DNA of 38,434 nucleotides, from NCBI GenBank assembly GCA_002422945.1, contig DITW01000055.1:1-38434 (forward strand), given 5' to 3'. The translations under genes and the position numbers were made by a program. Origin of the DNA: Sphingomonadales bacterium UBA6174 (lineage in GTDB: Bacteria; Pseudomonadota; Alphaproteobacteria; Sphingomonadales; Sphingomonadaceae). The notes under the pieces were generated by a model. The model was not told the origin of the DNA, searched no databases, and saw only the letters and a program-made list of their open reading frames with translations. This document shows, in pieces, positions 1-8,865 of the stretch (its first letter is position 1; each line of letters begins with the position of its first letter).

Positions 1-2356
1 GATCGAGCGTGGTTTCCCACAATTGATCCGCATTCATTTCGCCTAGACCTTTATAGCGCTGGATCGACAGGCCCTTACGGCCCGAGGCGATGACCGCATC
101 GAGCAGATCGGACGGCCGGGTGATCGTGATCACGCCCTTGGCCGCCACCGCTGGCAATTCGCCTTCATCGGCCTGATCGTCCGCACCCTCGCCCGATTGG
201 GCAACGCTTTTCGCCGTCACAAGGCGTGAGGCGGCAGAATAGCAGTCCATTTCCTCGGCCATCAGGCTATGCAGGCGGCGCGCCTCCTGGCTGACGATGA
301 AGCTTGGTTCGATGATGTGGTGATCGGTCACGCCGCGCCACAGGCGTTCGAGGTGATAGCCGCCTTCTTCCGCGATGCGGGCGGACCAGCGGGCCTCCGG
401 ATCGGCGCGGTTGAGCCATGCGGCCACCAGTTGCAGGCGTTCGAAACGGCCATCGCGTTCCAATGTCGGGTCGAGTGCGCCGGTCAGGCCCAAAGCCTCG
501 ATAATTGTCGAGTCATAACGGCGCGGGACATAACGCATCAGGCTGCGGACGCGGCGGGCGTGATCGACCAAGGTCTTCAAATCCGCGCCGGAACGTGCGC
601 CCTTGGCGGTTTCCAGCACCAAGGCGGCAACGCCTGCCTCGACGAGATAATCATCAAGCGCGGCATCGTCCTTCACATAGACTTCCGACCGGCCCTTGGC
701 GACCTTGTACAATGGCGGCTGTGCGATGAAAAGATGACCATTATCAATGATCTGACGCATGTGCCTGTAAAAGAATGTCAGCAGCAAGGTGCGGATATGC
801 GCGCCGTCGACATCGGCGTCCGTCATGATGACGATCTTGTGATAGCGCAGCTTTTCAATGTTGAAATCGTCGCGAATGCTGGTGCCCAAGGCCTGAATCA
901 TCGTCCCGATTTCCTTGGACGACAACATCCGGTCGAGGCGCGAGCGCTCGGTATTCAGGATCTTGCCCTTCAACGGCAAAATCGCCTGATAATGGCGATC
1001 GCGGCCCTGTTTGGCAGATCCGCCTGCCGAATCCCCTTCGACGAGGAACAGTTCCGACTTGGCCGGGTCGCGTTCCTGACAATCGGCGAGCTTGCCGGGG
1101 AGGGACGCAATGTCCATCACGCCCTTGCGCCGGGTCAGTTCACGGGCGCGCTTGGCCGCTTCGCGCGCGGCGGCGGCGTCGATGATCTTCTGGACGATCG
1201 AACGGGCGTGCTGAGGGTTTTCTTCCAGCCATTCGGCCATTTTATCGGCCATCAGGCTTTCCAGCGGCTGACGGACTTCAGACGAGACGAGCTTGTCCTT
1301 GGTCTGCGAGCTGAACTTCGGATCGGGCAATTTGACCGACACGATGGCAGTCAGGCCCTCGCGCATGTCATCGCCGGTCAGCGTGACCTTTTCCTTTTTC
1401 AACAACCCGGATTTCTCCGCATAATTGTTGAGCGTGCGGGTCAGCGCCGCGCGGAATGCCGCGAGATGGGTGCCGCCGTCGCGCTGTGGAATATTGTTGG
1501 TGAACGGCAGGACGTTTTCATAATAGCTGTCGTTCCATTCCAGCGCGACATCGATGCCAACGCCGTCGCGCTGGCCATTGACGGCGATGGGATCGGGGAA
1601 CAGCGGCGTCTTGGCGCGGTCCAGCCATTTGACGAATGCGGCGATCCCGCCTTCGTAATAAAGTTCATGTTCGACCCGTTCCGCATGGCGGGCATCGACG
1701 AGAAACAGCCGCACGCCGGAATTGAGAAACGCGAGTTCGCGATAACGATGTTCGAGCTTTTCGAAATCGAATTCGGTGATCTTGAAGGTTTCGGGCGAGG
1801 GCAGGAAGGTGACGCGTGTCCCTTTCTTGCCTTCGGGCGCTGGGCCGACGATTTTCAGCGGGGCCACGGCATCACCATGGGCGAATTGCATGTAATGTTC
1901 CTGCCCATCGCGCCAGATCGTCAGATCGAGCGTGGTCGACAGCGCATTCACCACCGACACGCCGACGCCATGCAGACCGCCAGACACCTTATAGGCGTTG
2001 TCGTCGGAGGTGTTTTCGAACTTCCCGCCCGCATGGAGCTGGGTCATGATGACTTCGGCTGCCGACACGCCCTCTTCGGTGTGGATGCCGGTCGGGATGC
2101 CGCGACCATTGTCCTCGACCGTGACGGACCCGTCCGGGTTGAGCTGGATGACGATCTTGTCGCAATGACCGGCCAGCGCCTCGTCAATCGCGTTATCCGA
2201 CACTTCGAAGACCATGTGGTGCAGGCCCGATCCGTCATCGGTATCGCCGATGTACATGCCGGGTCTTTTCCGAACTGCATCAAGGCCTTTCAGGACCTTG
2301 ATCGAGTCGGCGCCATATTCGTTGGTGTTCGGTTGGGAAGTCGTTTCTTCAGTCAT
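1..2356 (-). CDS. gyrB: DNA gyrase subunit B (3' end outside window)
   Basis: ATPase subunit of the type II topoisomerase that introduces negative supercoils. The reading frame runs off the left edge after 785 codons; the family is usually about 800-830 residues, so only the C-terminal tail is missing. Visible in order: the GHKL ATPase domain with DNAIDEA (about residues 54-60), NGRGIP (83-88) and GLHGVGVSVVNALS (127-140); then the TOPRIM motifs EGDSAGGSAKQGR and MTDADVDGAHIRTLL; then GLGEMNADQLWETT at the truncated end. The NADQLW tail distinguishes GyrB from ParE. There is no large insertion like that of enterobacterial GyrB. The start is the ATG reading MTEETTSQ, which keeps the N-terminal arm (EYGADSIKVLKGLDAVRKRPG) complete. 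The neighbouring tRNA is on the other strand, so the gene has its own upstream region. Confidence 0.97.
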   Translation of the reverse strand, partial: MTEETTSQPNTNEYGADSIKVLKGLDAVRKRPGMYIGDTDDGSGLHHMVFEVSDNAIDEALAGHCDKIVIQLNPDGSVTVEDNGRGIPTGIHTEEGVSAAEVIMTQLHAGGKFENTSDDNAYKVSGGLHGVGVSVVNALSTTLDLTIWRDGQEHYMQFAHGDAVAPLKIVGPAPEGKKGTRVTFLPSPETFKITEFDFEKLEHRYRELAFLNSGVRLFLVDARHAERVEHELYYEGGIAAFVKWLDRAKTPLFPDPIAVNGQRDGVGIDVALEWNDSYYENVLPFTNNIPQRDGGTHLAAFRAALTRTLNNYAEKSGLLKKEKVTLTGDDMREGLTAIVSVKLPDPKFSSQTKDKLVSSEVRQPLESLMADKMAEWLEENPQHARSIVQKIIDAAAAREAAKRARELTRRKGVMDIASLPGKLADCQERDPAKSELFLVEGDSAGGSAKQGRDRHYQAILPLKGKILNTERSRLDRMLSSKEIGTMIQALGTSIRDDFNIEKLRYHKIVIMTDADVDGAHIRTLLLTFFYRHMRQIIDNGHLFIAQPPLYKVAKGRSEVYVKDDAALDDYLVEAGVAALVLETAKGARSGADLKTLVDHARRVRSLMRYVPRRYDSTIIEALGLTGALDPTLERDGRFERLQLVAAWLNRADPEARWSARIAEEGGYHLERLWRGVTDHHIIEPSFIVSQEARRLHSLMAEEMDCYSAASRLVTAKSVAQSGEGADDQADEGELPAVAAKGVITITRPSDLLDAVIASGRKGLSIQRYKGLGEMNADQLWETTLD

Positions 2357-2470
2357 GCATAGCCTATAGGCAATGGGGCGCGGCAAGCCAAGCATAACAA
2401 GCTTCAGATAGGTGAAAGCCGGTTGACCGCATCGCGCCATCATGGCAGTGGGCAACAAGCGCATGGATAA

Positions 2471-2544
2471 GCGGGTGTAGCTCAATGGTAGAGCAGAAGC
2501 CTTCCAAGCTTACGACGAGGGTTCGATTCCCTTCACCCGCTCCA
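2471..2544 (+). tRNA. tRNA-Gly (anticodon TCC)
   Basis: A 74-nt cloverleaf including an encoded CCA end. The 7-bp acceptor stem GCGGGTG pairs with CACCCGC. A D-arm GCTC...GAGC, an anticodon loop CTTCCAA giving anticodon TCC, and a T-arm GAGGG-TTCGATT-CCCTT are all present. The outermost anticodon-stem pair (G-A) is a mismatch; the other four pairs hold. It lies alone in the 319-bp gap between gyrB (minus) and the TRIC-like gene (plus); nothing else was recognised in that gap. Confidence 0.96.
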
Positions 2545-2675
2545 CCGCAGAAATCAGCCATTTTTCCTCCCTTTTATAACCGAAAATTTCGGGGCTAACG
2601 CTACGTCAACGCGGCGAAAAAGAGCCGGGTTGATGCGGTAAAAGTGCGGTAATAGCCGCCGCATTTGCCGGGGCG

Positions 2676-3329
2676 GTGCGGAATGTTTATGCACCATCTA
2701 TGCAAAACGCTCTGTTACCCGCGACGATCGCGCCTGTGCTCGAATTTCTCAACGCTGCCGGAATTGCGGTGTTTGCGGCGTCTGGCGCGTTGCTGGCCGC
2801 GGAAAAGCGGCGGGATATTGTGACGTTCATCTTTTTTGCGGTCGCGACCGGGGTCGGGGGCGGGACGATCCGCGATATTCTCCTTGATGCGCCGGTGTTC
2901 TGGACATTGGAAAACAAGACGCTGCTGATTTGCTGCATCGCCGCCATCGGGGTGTGGCTGACGCCGGTACGGTTCTGGTCGGGTAAGGCGCTGTTATGGT
3001 GCGATGCTATCGGTCTTGCGGCTTTTGCGACCTATGGCGCGGCCAAGGGCATGGCCTATGGCATCGCGCCATTGCCTGCGTTCAGTATGGGCGTGTTTAC
3101 GGCCTGTATGGGCGGGGTGATCCGCGATATGCTGGCGGGCGAGCCGTCGATCCTTATGCGGTCGGAGCTGTATGTGACGGCGGCTGCGCTCGCATCGGGG
3201 TTGATGGTGGTTCTGACTTTGAATGGCCTGCCCAGCTATGTGTCCGCACTTGTCGCCACAGTCGCGGGTTTGTCCTTGCGTGGCATGGCGCTGGTAAAAG
3301 GTTGGGAACTGCCGACCTATCGCCGGTAA
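2676..3329 (+). CDS. TRIC/UPF0126 (YadS-like) membrane protein
   Basis: Integral inner-membrane protein of 217 aa, all hydrophobic helices. It carries the two-fold internal repeat typical of UPF0126/TRIC proteins: the first half has GVGGGTIRDILL, the second half has CMGGVIRDMLAGEPSIL. Homologues are annotated as trimeric intracellular cation channels (YvdG/YadS group) or glycine transporters; the substrate cannot be told from sequence. Length fits the family (about 200-215 aa). The ATG at 2676 has a weak purine-rich stretch (gcggtgcgga) just upstream. A second ATG at 2700 (MQNALLP) would give 209 aa and is equally compatible with the conserved part. The gene stands alone, convergent with the methyltransferase-like gene 19 bp away. 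Confidence 0.85.
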   Translation: MRNVYAPSMQNALLPATIAPVLEFLNAAGIAVFAASGALLAAEKRRDIVTFIFFAVATGVGGGTIRDILLDAPVFWTLENKTLLICCIAAIGVWLTPVRFWSGKALLWCDAIGLAAFATYGAAKGMAYGIAPLPAFSMGVFTACMGGVIRDMLAGEPSILMRSELYVTAAALASGLMVVLTLNGLPSYVSALVATVAGLSLRGMALVKGWELPTYRR

Positions 3330-3348
3330 TGCGGGGTAATGCCCGGGC

Positions 3349-4200
3349 TTAGTGCTTCGGCTTGACGAATTTGAGCGTCATCCGGTCAGATTCGCCAATT
3401 TCGAGATATGTCGCCCGGTCCTGATCACCGAGGCGTAGCACCGGGGGCAGGGTCCAGACGCCGTTTGGATAATCCTTGCGATCCTTGGGGTTGGCGTTGA
3501 TTTCGCTGCTGGCCTTCAGGCGGAAACCGGCCTGTTCGGCCAATGCACGGACCGTGGCGACCTTGATATAGCCGCTGGTCCGTTCCTTCTCGTCATCGGC
3601 GTCGTCGTTGAGCCGGTGATCGACCACGCCGAGCACGCCGCCCGGTTTCAGCATGTCGAACATTTCCTTGAACGCCGCCGCGCTGTAATCGGCATTACCG
3701 ACATTCATCGCGCCCATGCGCCAATTATGGACGTTGCGGAATGTCACGACCATATCCGCCGTGCCAGGGGCGACCGGCGTACCACCGAGCAGGGAAGGAA
3801 AGTTCGCGCGTTCGACCTTGCCATAAAGTTCGGGCTTGGATGCCAGTAATTGTTCAATGCTGGCGGAACCGCGCCCCGGCGGGCTGGCGATGATGAGCTT
3901 GCCCTTATGGGCGAGATAGGGGGCGAGAATTTCAGTGTACCAGCCGGTGCCGGGCCAGATTTCGACGACCGTCATCTGCGGTCTGATCCCGAAGAAGCCG
4001 AGGGTTTGAGCCGGGTGGCGATATTGGTCGCGGGCGCGATTGGCGTCTGAGCGGTGACCACCTGCAATCGCGGCATCAAGTGCGGCATCGGATTGCGCGG
4101 CAGCGGCGGTCGCGGTGCCTGTATCAAGCCATGCGCCAGCAACGGCAACAGTACCAAGGACGAGCGCAATAAAACTGGCTTTGGCGGCGATGCGAGACAT
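3349..4200 (-). CDS. Exported class I SAM-methyltransferase-like protein (COG4798 type)
   Basis: 283 aa. The N-terminus (MSRIAAKASFIALVLGTVAVAGAW) is a hydrophobic signal sequence or anchor, so the domain should act outside the cytoplasm or on the membrane. The SAM-binding motif I appears as VVEIWPGTGW (about residues 78-87), followed by a Rossmann-like order with GKLIIASPPG and, later, GGVLGVVDHR. This is the pattern of the 'predicted methyltransferase' family COG4798, which often carries a signal peptide; its substrate is not known. The start at 4200 is chosen because AGGAG lies 6 nt upstream and the signal peptide begins there. An ATG at 4269 would add 23 residues of no recognisable character. 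A periplasmic SAM enzyme is puzzling because SAM is cytoplasmic, so the name is by fold only. Confidence 0.8.
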   Translation of the reverse strand: MSRIAAKASFIALVLGTVAVAGAWLDTGTATAAAAQSDAALDAAIAGGHRSDANRARDQYRHPAQTLGFFGIRPQMTVVEIWPGTGWYTEILAPYLAHKGKLIIASPPGRGSASIEQLLASKPELYGKVERANFPSLLGGTPVAPGTADMVVTFRNVHNWRMGAMNVGNADYSAAAFKEMFDMLKPGGVLGVVDHRLNDDADDEKERTSGYIKVATVRALAEQAGFRLKASSEINANPKDRKDYPNGVWTLPPVLRLGDQDRATYLEIGESDRMTLKFVKPKH

Positions 4201-4293
4201 GACGTGCTCCTGATATGGCACATGGATATGTATATCGCTGAACATGCCCCTGTAGCGATTTATTCGCAAGGGTTTAGGCCAGTTGCCCTGACC

Positions 4294-5802
4294 CTAGAGA
4301 CAGGCGTCGAGATACGCCTCGTCAAAGCCGAACTGGCGCGCCTTTTCGAGCGTATAGGGGCGCAGGCCCATTGAGCGATATTCGCCGACGATTTTACCGT
4401 CGCTGCCTTCGTCCAGATATTCGAACTTGAACAATTCCTGCGTCACGATCACGCTGCCTTCCATCCCGATGACCTCGGTCACATTGGTGATGCGGCGCGA
4501 ACCGTCGCGCAGACGCTTGACCTGAATGACCAGATCGACCGAATCGGCGATCTGGCGGGAAATGGCTTCCTTGGGCATTTTGATGTCGCCCATCATCACC
4601 ATGTTTTCCATACGGCCCAAGGCTTCGCGCGGGCTGTTGGAGTGGAGCGTGCACATGGAGCCATCATGGCCGGTGTTCATGGCGGCGAGCAGATCGAAGC
4701 ACTCGCTGCCGCGAATTTCGCCGAGGATGATGCGGTCCGGACGCATACGCAGGGCGTTTTTCACGAGGTCGCGAATGGTGATTTCGCCCTGACCTTCAAG
4801 GTTGGCTGGGCGGGTTTCAAGCGGCAGCCAGTGCGGCTGTTGCAGACGGAGTTCGGCCGCGTCTTCGATTGTCAGCACGCGTTCGCCCGGGTCGATCATC
4901 TTGGACAATGCGTTCAGCATCGTCGTCTTACCCGAACCCGTACCGCCGGAAATGATGATGTTGAAGCGGCAGGCGCCCGCAATCTTGAGCGCGGTCGCCA
5001 TTTTTTCAGACATTGAGCCGCCCTTGGCCATCATGTCGAGGGTGATCGGCTTGGCCGAGAATTTACGAATCGAGATGGCGGTGCCGCGCAGGCTGAGCGG
5101 CGGGACGATTACGTTGACGCGAGAGCCGTCGGGCAGACGCGCATCCGCGAGCGGGCTGGTCTGGTCAACGCGGCGACCCACGCGGTTCACGATGCGCTGT
5201 GCGATCTGGAAAAGATGCTCTTCATCGCGGAACTGGATGGGGGCGAGTTCAAGCCGACCTTTACGTTCGATATAGGTCTGGTCCGGGCCGTTGACCATGA
5301 TATCGCTGATCGCTGGGTCGCTGAGCAATTCTTCGAGCGGGCCAAAGCCGAGCAGTTCGTCGACCAGCACTTTTTCCAGCGCGAATTGTTCGCGACGGTT
5401 GAGGTTGATCTTCAGTTCGGCCAGCACTTCCGAGATGATCGGGCGGAATTCCTCCGCCAGCTCGTCTTTGGTCAGCGTGGCGGCTGCTTCCGGGTCGACG
5501 CGTTCCAGCAGGCGCGGCAGGACCTGTTCCTTGATCTTGTGAACCGAGGCTTCAAAGCCTTCCGCCTTCACCGCGCCGGAATCGCCGGATGTCGCTTCGC
5601 GTTCGGCAAGCCGCGCCATGGCGTCAAGCTGGACCGGGATGATCTCCGGGGACAAGGATGACATATCCGGGGAGGCGGGAGGCGAATCCTGATCGTCTTC
5701 GCCCAATGTCAGGGTGGAACTGCGCATGGGGCGCGCGACACCGAAAGACGGACGCACAGCGCCTGTTCCGGTTAGTCCACCACGCCTGCCAAATGCTGTC
5801 AT
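4294..5802 (-). CDS. cpaF: CpaF/TadA-family secretion ATPase
   Basis: 502-aa cytoplasmic hexameric ATPase of the type II/IV secretion superfamily, the motor of Flp/Tad (type IVc) pili. The N-terminal domain (about residues 90-200) includes LLGFGPLEELLSDPAISDIMVNG, typical of CpaF. Walker A is GGTGSGKTT (about 286-294). The Asp box / Walker B region is RMRPDRIILGEIRG and the His box is DGSMCTLHSNSPREAL. The first ~60 residues are low complexity, Ser/Asp/Pro-rich. The start at 5802 is preceded by GGAG 5 nt upstream and opens MTAFGRRG; an upstream in-frame ATG would add 32 unlikely residues. No other Tad genes (cpaA-E, tadB/C) lie within the window, so the gene is separated from any pilus cluster on at least this side. 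Confidence 0.92.
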   Translation of the reverse strand: MTAFGRRGGLTGTGAVRPSFGVARPMRSSTLTLGEDDQDSPPASPDMSSLSPEIIPVQLDAMARLAEREATSGDSGAVKAEGFEASVHKIKEQVLPRLLERVDPEAAATLTKDELAEEFRPIISEVLAELKINLNRREQFALEKVLVDELLGFGPLEELLSDPAISDIMVNGPDQTYIERKGRLELAPIQFRDEEHLFQIAQRIVNRVGRRVDQTSPLADARLPDGSRVNVIVPPLSLRGTAISIRKFSAKPITLDMMAKGGSMSEKMATALKIAGACRFNIIISGGTGSGKTTMLNALSKMIDPGERVLTIEDAAELRLQQPHWLPLETRPANLEGQGEITIRDLVKNALRMRPDRIILGEIRGSECFDLLAAMNTGHDGSMCTLHSNSPREALGRMENMVMMGDIKMPKEAISRQIADSVDLVIQVKRLRDGSRRITNVTEVIGMEGSVIVTQELFKFEYLDEGSDGKIVGEYRSMGLRPYTLEKARQFGFDEAYLDACL

Positions 5803-5987
5803 AATTGCTCCATCGAAACCGACTTTTGCCGAAACCTGCCTTATCCTTAAGAGAAAAAGGTGAAGGAATTGGAAACTTTTCGGGGCGTAACCATGCATTC
5901 ACGGCAAGATTTTGCCGCTGAATTTCTGCAAAGAATCGCAAATTTGGCAATTAGGTCGATGAAAATGGCGCAGACATCTGGCGCGTT

Positions 5988-6437
5988 TTAATCGTCATCA
6001 TGCGGTTGATAGGCTTCTAATTTGCGGAAGCGCTGGATCTCGCATCCGCCGCCAGAACGGGCATGGATCGAATCACGACGGGCGCAGATGCGTCCGTCCG
6101 GATTGGGCTTGAGGTAAAAGCCCGAATAAAAATCAAGCGCGGGACATGCGCGTTCAAAGCGCGCGCGGACGCGTTGGCGACCTTTCAGGATGAAATCGAC
6201 CGCCCCGCCTCTGGTGACGGCTGCCCCCACAATTTGCGACGATTGAATGCATTTCGGCCCTTTGTGCTCCTTGAATTCGATTGGTGCGGCGATGGGCGGC
6301 GGGCGCACCGGCACCCGCATGATAACCCGTTCCTGCACCAACACCTGCGCCACGCGCACATGATGCGCGCCCGGTTCTGCCCGCAAGGGCGTAACCGCGG
6401 TGATGGAAGACAATAACAGGGTCAACATCAGGGGCAT
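5988..6437 (-). CDS. Secreted four-cysteine protein of unknown function
   Basis: 149 aa. It opens with a short signal peptide (MPLMLTLLLSSITAVTPLRA, probable cleavage near RAEP). The mature part is basic and has four cysteines in the contexts GPKCIQSS, ERACPALDF, GRICARRD and GGGCEIQRF, suggesting two disulfides in the periplasm. The central IQSSQIVGAAVTRGGAVDFILKGRQRVRARF and the C-terminal Cys pair look like a domain recurring in sphingomonad genomes, but I recognise no function. The start at 6437 has AAGGAA 10 nt upstream; 6428 is an alternative. The gene is divergent from the flavoprotein at 6535. Confidence 0.65.
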   Translation of the reverse strand: MPLMLTLLLSSITAVTPLRAEPGAHHVRVAQVLVQERVIMRVPVRPPPIAAPIEFKEHKGPKCIQSSQIVGAAVTRGGAVDFILKGRQRVRARFERACPALDFYSGFYLKPNPDGRICARRDSIHARSGGGCEIQRFRKLEAYQPHDDD

Positions 6438-6534
6438 TTCAGGGAAATTCCTTGAGCATGAAGCGATCCTAAGCAACTGCTGATTGAACCAAGGATGAAT
6501 TGTCCATCCCGACTGTTGCCGATATACCCCCATA

Positions 6535-7989
6535 ATGATGAACGAAAGCGATGCAATTCCACCTTTGGAAGAACTTGCGACGATATTGGGTGCGCGCGGA
6601 TTTTCTCGCGATCCCGATGAATTGGCGCCGTGGCTGACCGATTGGCGGCGGCGATATCAGGGGCGGGCGCTGGCGATGGTGTCGCCTGCGAACCTTGCCG
6701 AAGTGGTGGAGGTCGTGCGTTTCGCGGCGGCGCATCATTTGCCGATCGTGCCACAGGGCGGCAATACGTCAATGGTCGCCGGGGCTGTGCCGGATGAAAG
6801 CGGGCGCGCCTTGTTGCTGTCGATGCGCCGCATGAACAGGATTCGCAGCGTAACACCTGCGGATAATGCGATGGTCGTCGAGGCAGGGGTGATTCTCACC
6901 CACGCCCATGAGGCGGCGATGGCCGTCGGATTGCGTTTCCCCTTGTCGCTAGGGGCAAAAGGATCGGCGACGATCGGCGGGCTGGTGTCGACCAATGCGG
7001 GCGGGACGCAGGTGCTGCGGTTCGGGCCGATGCGCGCGTTGGTGCTGGGGATTGAAGCGGTGTTGCCGGATGGCAGCGTGATCGAAAGTCTCGCACCGTT
7101 GCGCAAGGACAATCGCGGCTATGACCTGCGGCAATTATTATGCGGGGCGGAAGGGACGCTCGGCGTGGTCACGGCAGTGACGTTGCGGCTGGTGCCTGAA
7201 TTGCGCCAGCGGGTGGTCGCTTGGGTCGGGCTGGATAGTCCGCAGGCCGCGCTTGATCTGTTGCGGCGGCTGGAGCAGCGATTGGGTGATTCGGTGGAGG
7301 GGTTCGAACTCGTCCCGGACATCGCGCTGGAGCTGGTGTTGCGCCATATCCCCGGCACGCGCGCCCCACTGGCCACCGAATGTCCATGGTATGTGCTGGT
7401 TGAATGCGGTGCTGTCACGGCAGGGGATGAACTGCACACGGCCTTTGGTGCGGCGCTTGAAGACGAGATCAATGCAGGCCGGGTGACGGATGCGATGATC
7501 GCCGCCAATGGCGCGCAGGCCGAGGCCTTATGGCATTTGCGCGATAGTATTTCCGAGGCCGAGCGCCATGACGGCACGGCGGCCAAGCATGATGTGTCGG
7601 TTGCGGTATCCGACATGCCGCGTTTCGTGATCGAGGCCACTGCCGCAGTGGAGCAGCGCTTTCCGGGGGTGCGGGTGATCGCCTTTGGTCATCTCGGCGA
7701 TGGCAATGTCCATTTCAATGTGCGGGCGGCCTTGGGAGCCGATTCCCAGGCATGGCTGGCGCGCGAGGGCCATGATGTAACCGCGTTCGTCGATGATCTG
7801 GTCGTCAAGGCGGGTGGATCATTATCGGCGGAACACGGCATTGGTCAGATCAAATTGGCCGAATTCGCACGCATTTCCGAGCCTGCGCGGATATCTATGC
7901 TACGCGCGATCAAACAGGCGCTCGATCCGCATGGGATCATGAACCCCGGAAAATTGCTGCCTCTTGCGCCAGAGGGCAGCATTCCATAG
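6535..7989 (+). CDS. FAD-binding oxidoreductase, GlcD / D-2-hydroxyacid dehydrogenase family
   Basis: 484-aa flavoprotein. An FAD_binding_4 (PCMH/VAO-type) domain comes first, with the nucleotide-binding stretch PIVPQGGNTSMVAGAVP (about 70-86) and GGLVSTNAGGTQVLRFG (148-164). A FAD-oxidase C-terminal domain follows with FGHLGDGNVHFNV (metal/substrate site) and SAEHGIGQIK near the end. This is the architecture of glycolate oxidase GlcD, D-lactate dehydrogenase and D-2-hydroxyglutarate dehydrogenase; length and the HLGDGN motif fit all three, so the substrate stays open. No GlcE or GlcF partner is adjacent, which favours a stand-alone D-2-hydroxyacid dehydrogenase. Two ATGs (6535, 6538) begin the frame and neither has a clear ribosome site. 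It is divergent from the secreted unknown at 5988-6437. Confidence 0.88.
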   Translation: MMNESDAIPPLEELATILGARGFSRDPDELAPWLTDWRRRYQGRALAMVSPANLAEVVEVVRFAAAHHLPIVPQGGNTSMVAGAVPDESGRALLLSMRRMNRIRSVTPADNAMVVEAGVILTHAHEAAMAVGLRFPLSLGAKGSATIGGLVSTNAGGTQVLRFGPMRALVLGIEAVLPDGSVIESLAPLRKDNRGYDLRQLLCGAEGTLGVVTAVTLRLVPELRQRVVAWVGLDSPQAALDLLRRLEQRLGDSVEGFELVPDIALELVLRHIPGTRAPLATECPWYVLVECGAVTAGDELHTAFGAALEDEINAGRVTDAMIAANGAQAEALWHLRDSISEAERHDGTAAKHDVSVAVSDMPRFVIEATAAVEQRFPGVRVIAFGHLGDGNVHFNVRAALGADSQAWLAREGHDVTAFVDDLVVKAGGSLSAEHGIGQIKLAEFARISEPARISMLRAIKQALDPHGIMNPGKLLPLAPEGSIP

Positions 7990-8056
7990 ACGTAGGCGCG
8001 AACTGTTGCCCTGATAAGGGGCTATCAGCCAATGAGATATTCAGGAGACATGACTT

Positions 8057-8827
8057 ATGGCGACTGCCGACCAGGCAAATGCCCTTCCGCTGTTGTACAA
8101 TGATCTGGTGCCGCTTTCGAGCCAGGAACACGCAGATTATCGTGTCCGGCGGATCGACAGCGCGCCCTTTTTGAAGGATGTGCATGCGGTGCCGCTGACG
8201 GTCGAGGAATTCATCCTTGCCCAGCGTTTTTACCCGATCATCTTTTCGGTTGGCGAAAATCCTGTGCCTTTGGCGCTGATGGGCCTGAATCAGGGCGTGA
8301 ACGTGTTCGTGGACGACAAGGGCGAATTGCTCAACGAAGTCTATGTCCCGGCCTATATTCGTCGTTACCCGTTCATGCTCGCGCGTCTCGATCAGGGTTC
8401 GGAAGAGCTTTCGCTCTGCTTCGATCCCTCTAGCGAAGCCGTCGGCGCATTTGATGAAGGCGAAGTGTTGTTCACGGATGGCCAGCCATCGGATGTGACC
8501 AAGAATCTCCTCGCGTTCAACGAGCAGTTTGAAATTGCGGGCCAGAAGACTGGGCAGTTCCTGAAGGAATTGGCCGAGATGAAGCTGTTGATGGATGGCG
8601 AAGTGACGATCCAGCCGGAAGGCGCGGACAAGCCGTTCGTCTATCGCGGTTTCCAGATGATCGACGAAAACAAGCTGCGCGAACTGCGCGGCGATCAACT
8701 GCGCAAGATGATGCAGAGCGGCATGCTGCCGGTCATCCATGCCCATTTGTTCTCGCTGTCGCTGGTGCGCGATATTTTCGCGCTGCAAGTGAGCCAGGGC
8801 AAGATGGCGGTGGCCGAGGCCGCCTGA
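8057..8827 (+). CDS. SapC family protein
   Basis: 256 aa, soluble, no signal peptide visible. The start region (residues 10-60, ALPLLYNDLVPLSSQEH... VRRIDSAPFLKDVHAVPLTVEEF) and the middle (YVPAYIRRYPFMLARL, LCFDPSS, LFTDGQPSD) are characteristic of SapC, a family named after a Campylobacter S-layer locus but widespread as a lone gene in proteobacteria; the molecular role is not established. Length fits the family (about 240-260). AGGAG lies 10 nt before the chosen ATG. A nearer ATG at 8050 is out of frame. It is followed 38 bp later by the cytochrome b561 gene on the same strand, with no functional link known. Confidence 0.88.
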   Translation: MATADQANALPLLYNDLVPLSSQEHADYRVRRIDSAPFLKDVHAVPLTVEEFILAQRFYPIIFSVGENPVPLALMGLNQGVNVFVDDKGELLNEVYVPAYIRRYPFMLARLDQGSEELSLCFDPSSEAVGAFDEGEVLFTDGQPSDVTKNLLAFNEQFEIAGQKTGQFLKELAEMKLLMDGEVTIQPEGADKPFVYRGFQMIDENKLRELRGDQLRKMMQSGMLPVIHAHLFSLSLVRDIFALQVSQGKMAVAEAA

Positions 8828-8865
8828 TTTGCACCTGATCAATGCCTTGGGGGAGGGGTTTCGCG

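Noticed and set aside
269..2362. A 697-codon open frame on the plus strand.
   Set aside because: It is entirely antisense to gyrB, whose conserved motifs are continuous on the minus strand. Long antisense frames are common in GC-rich genes; no domain or ribosome site supports it.
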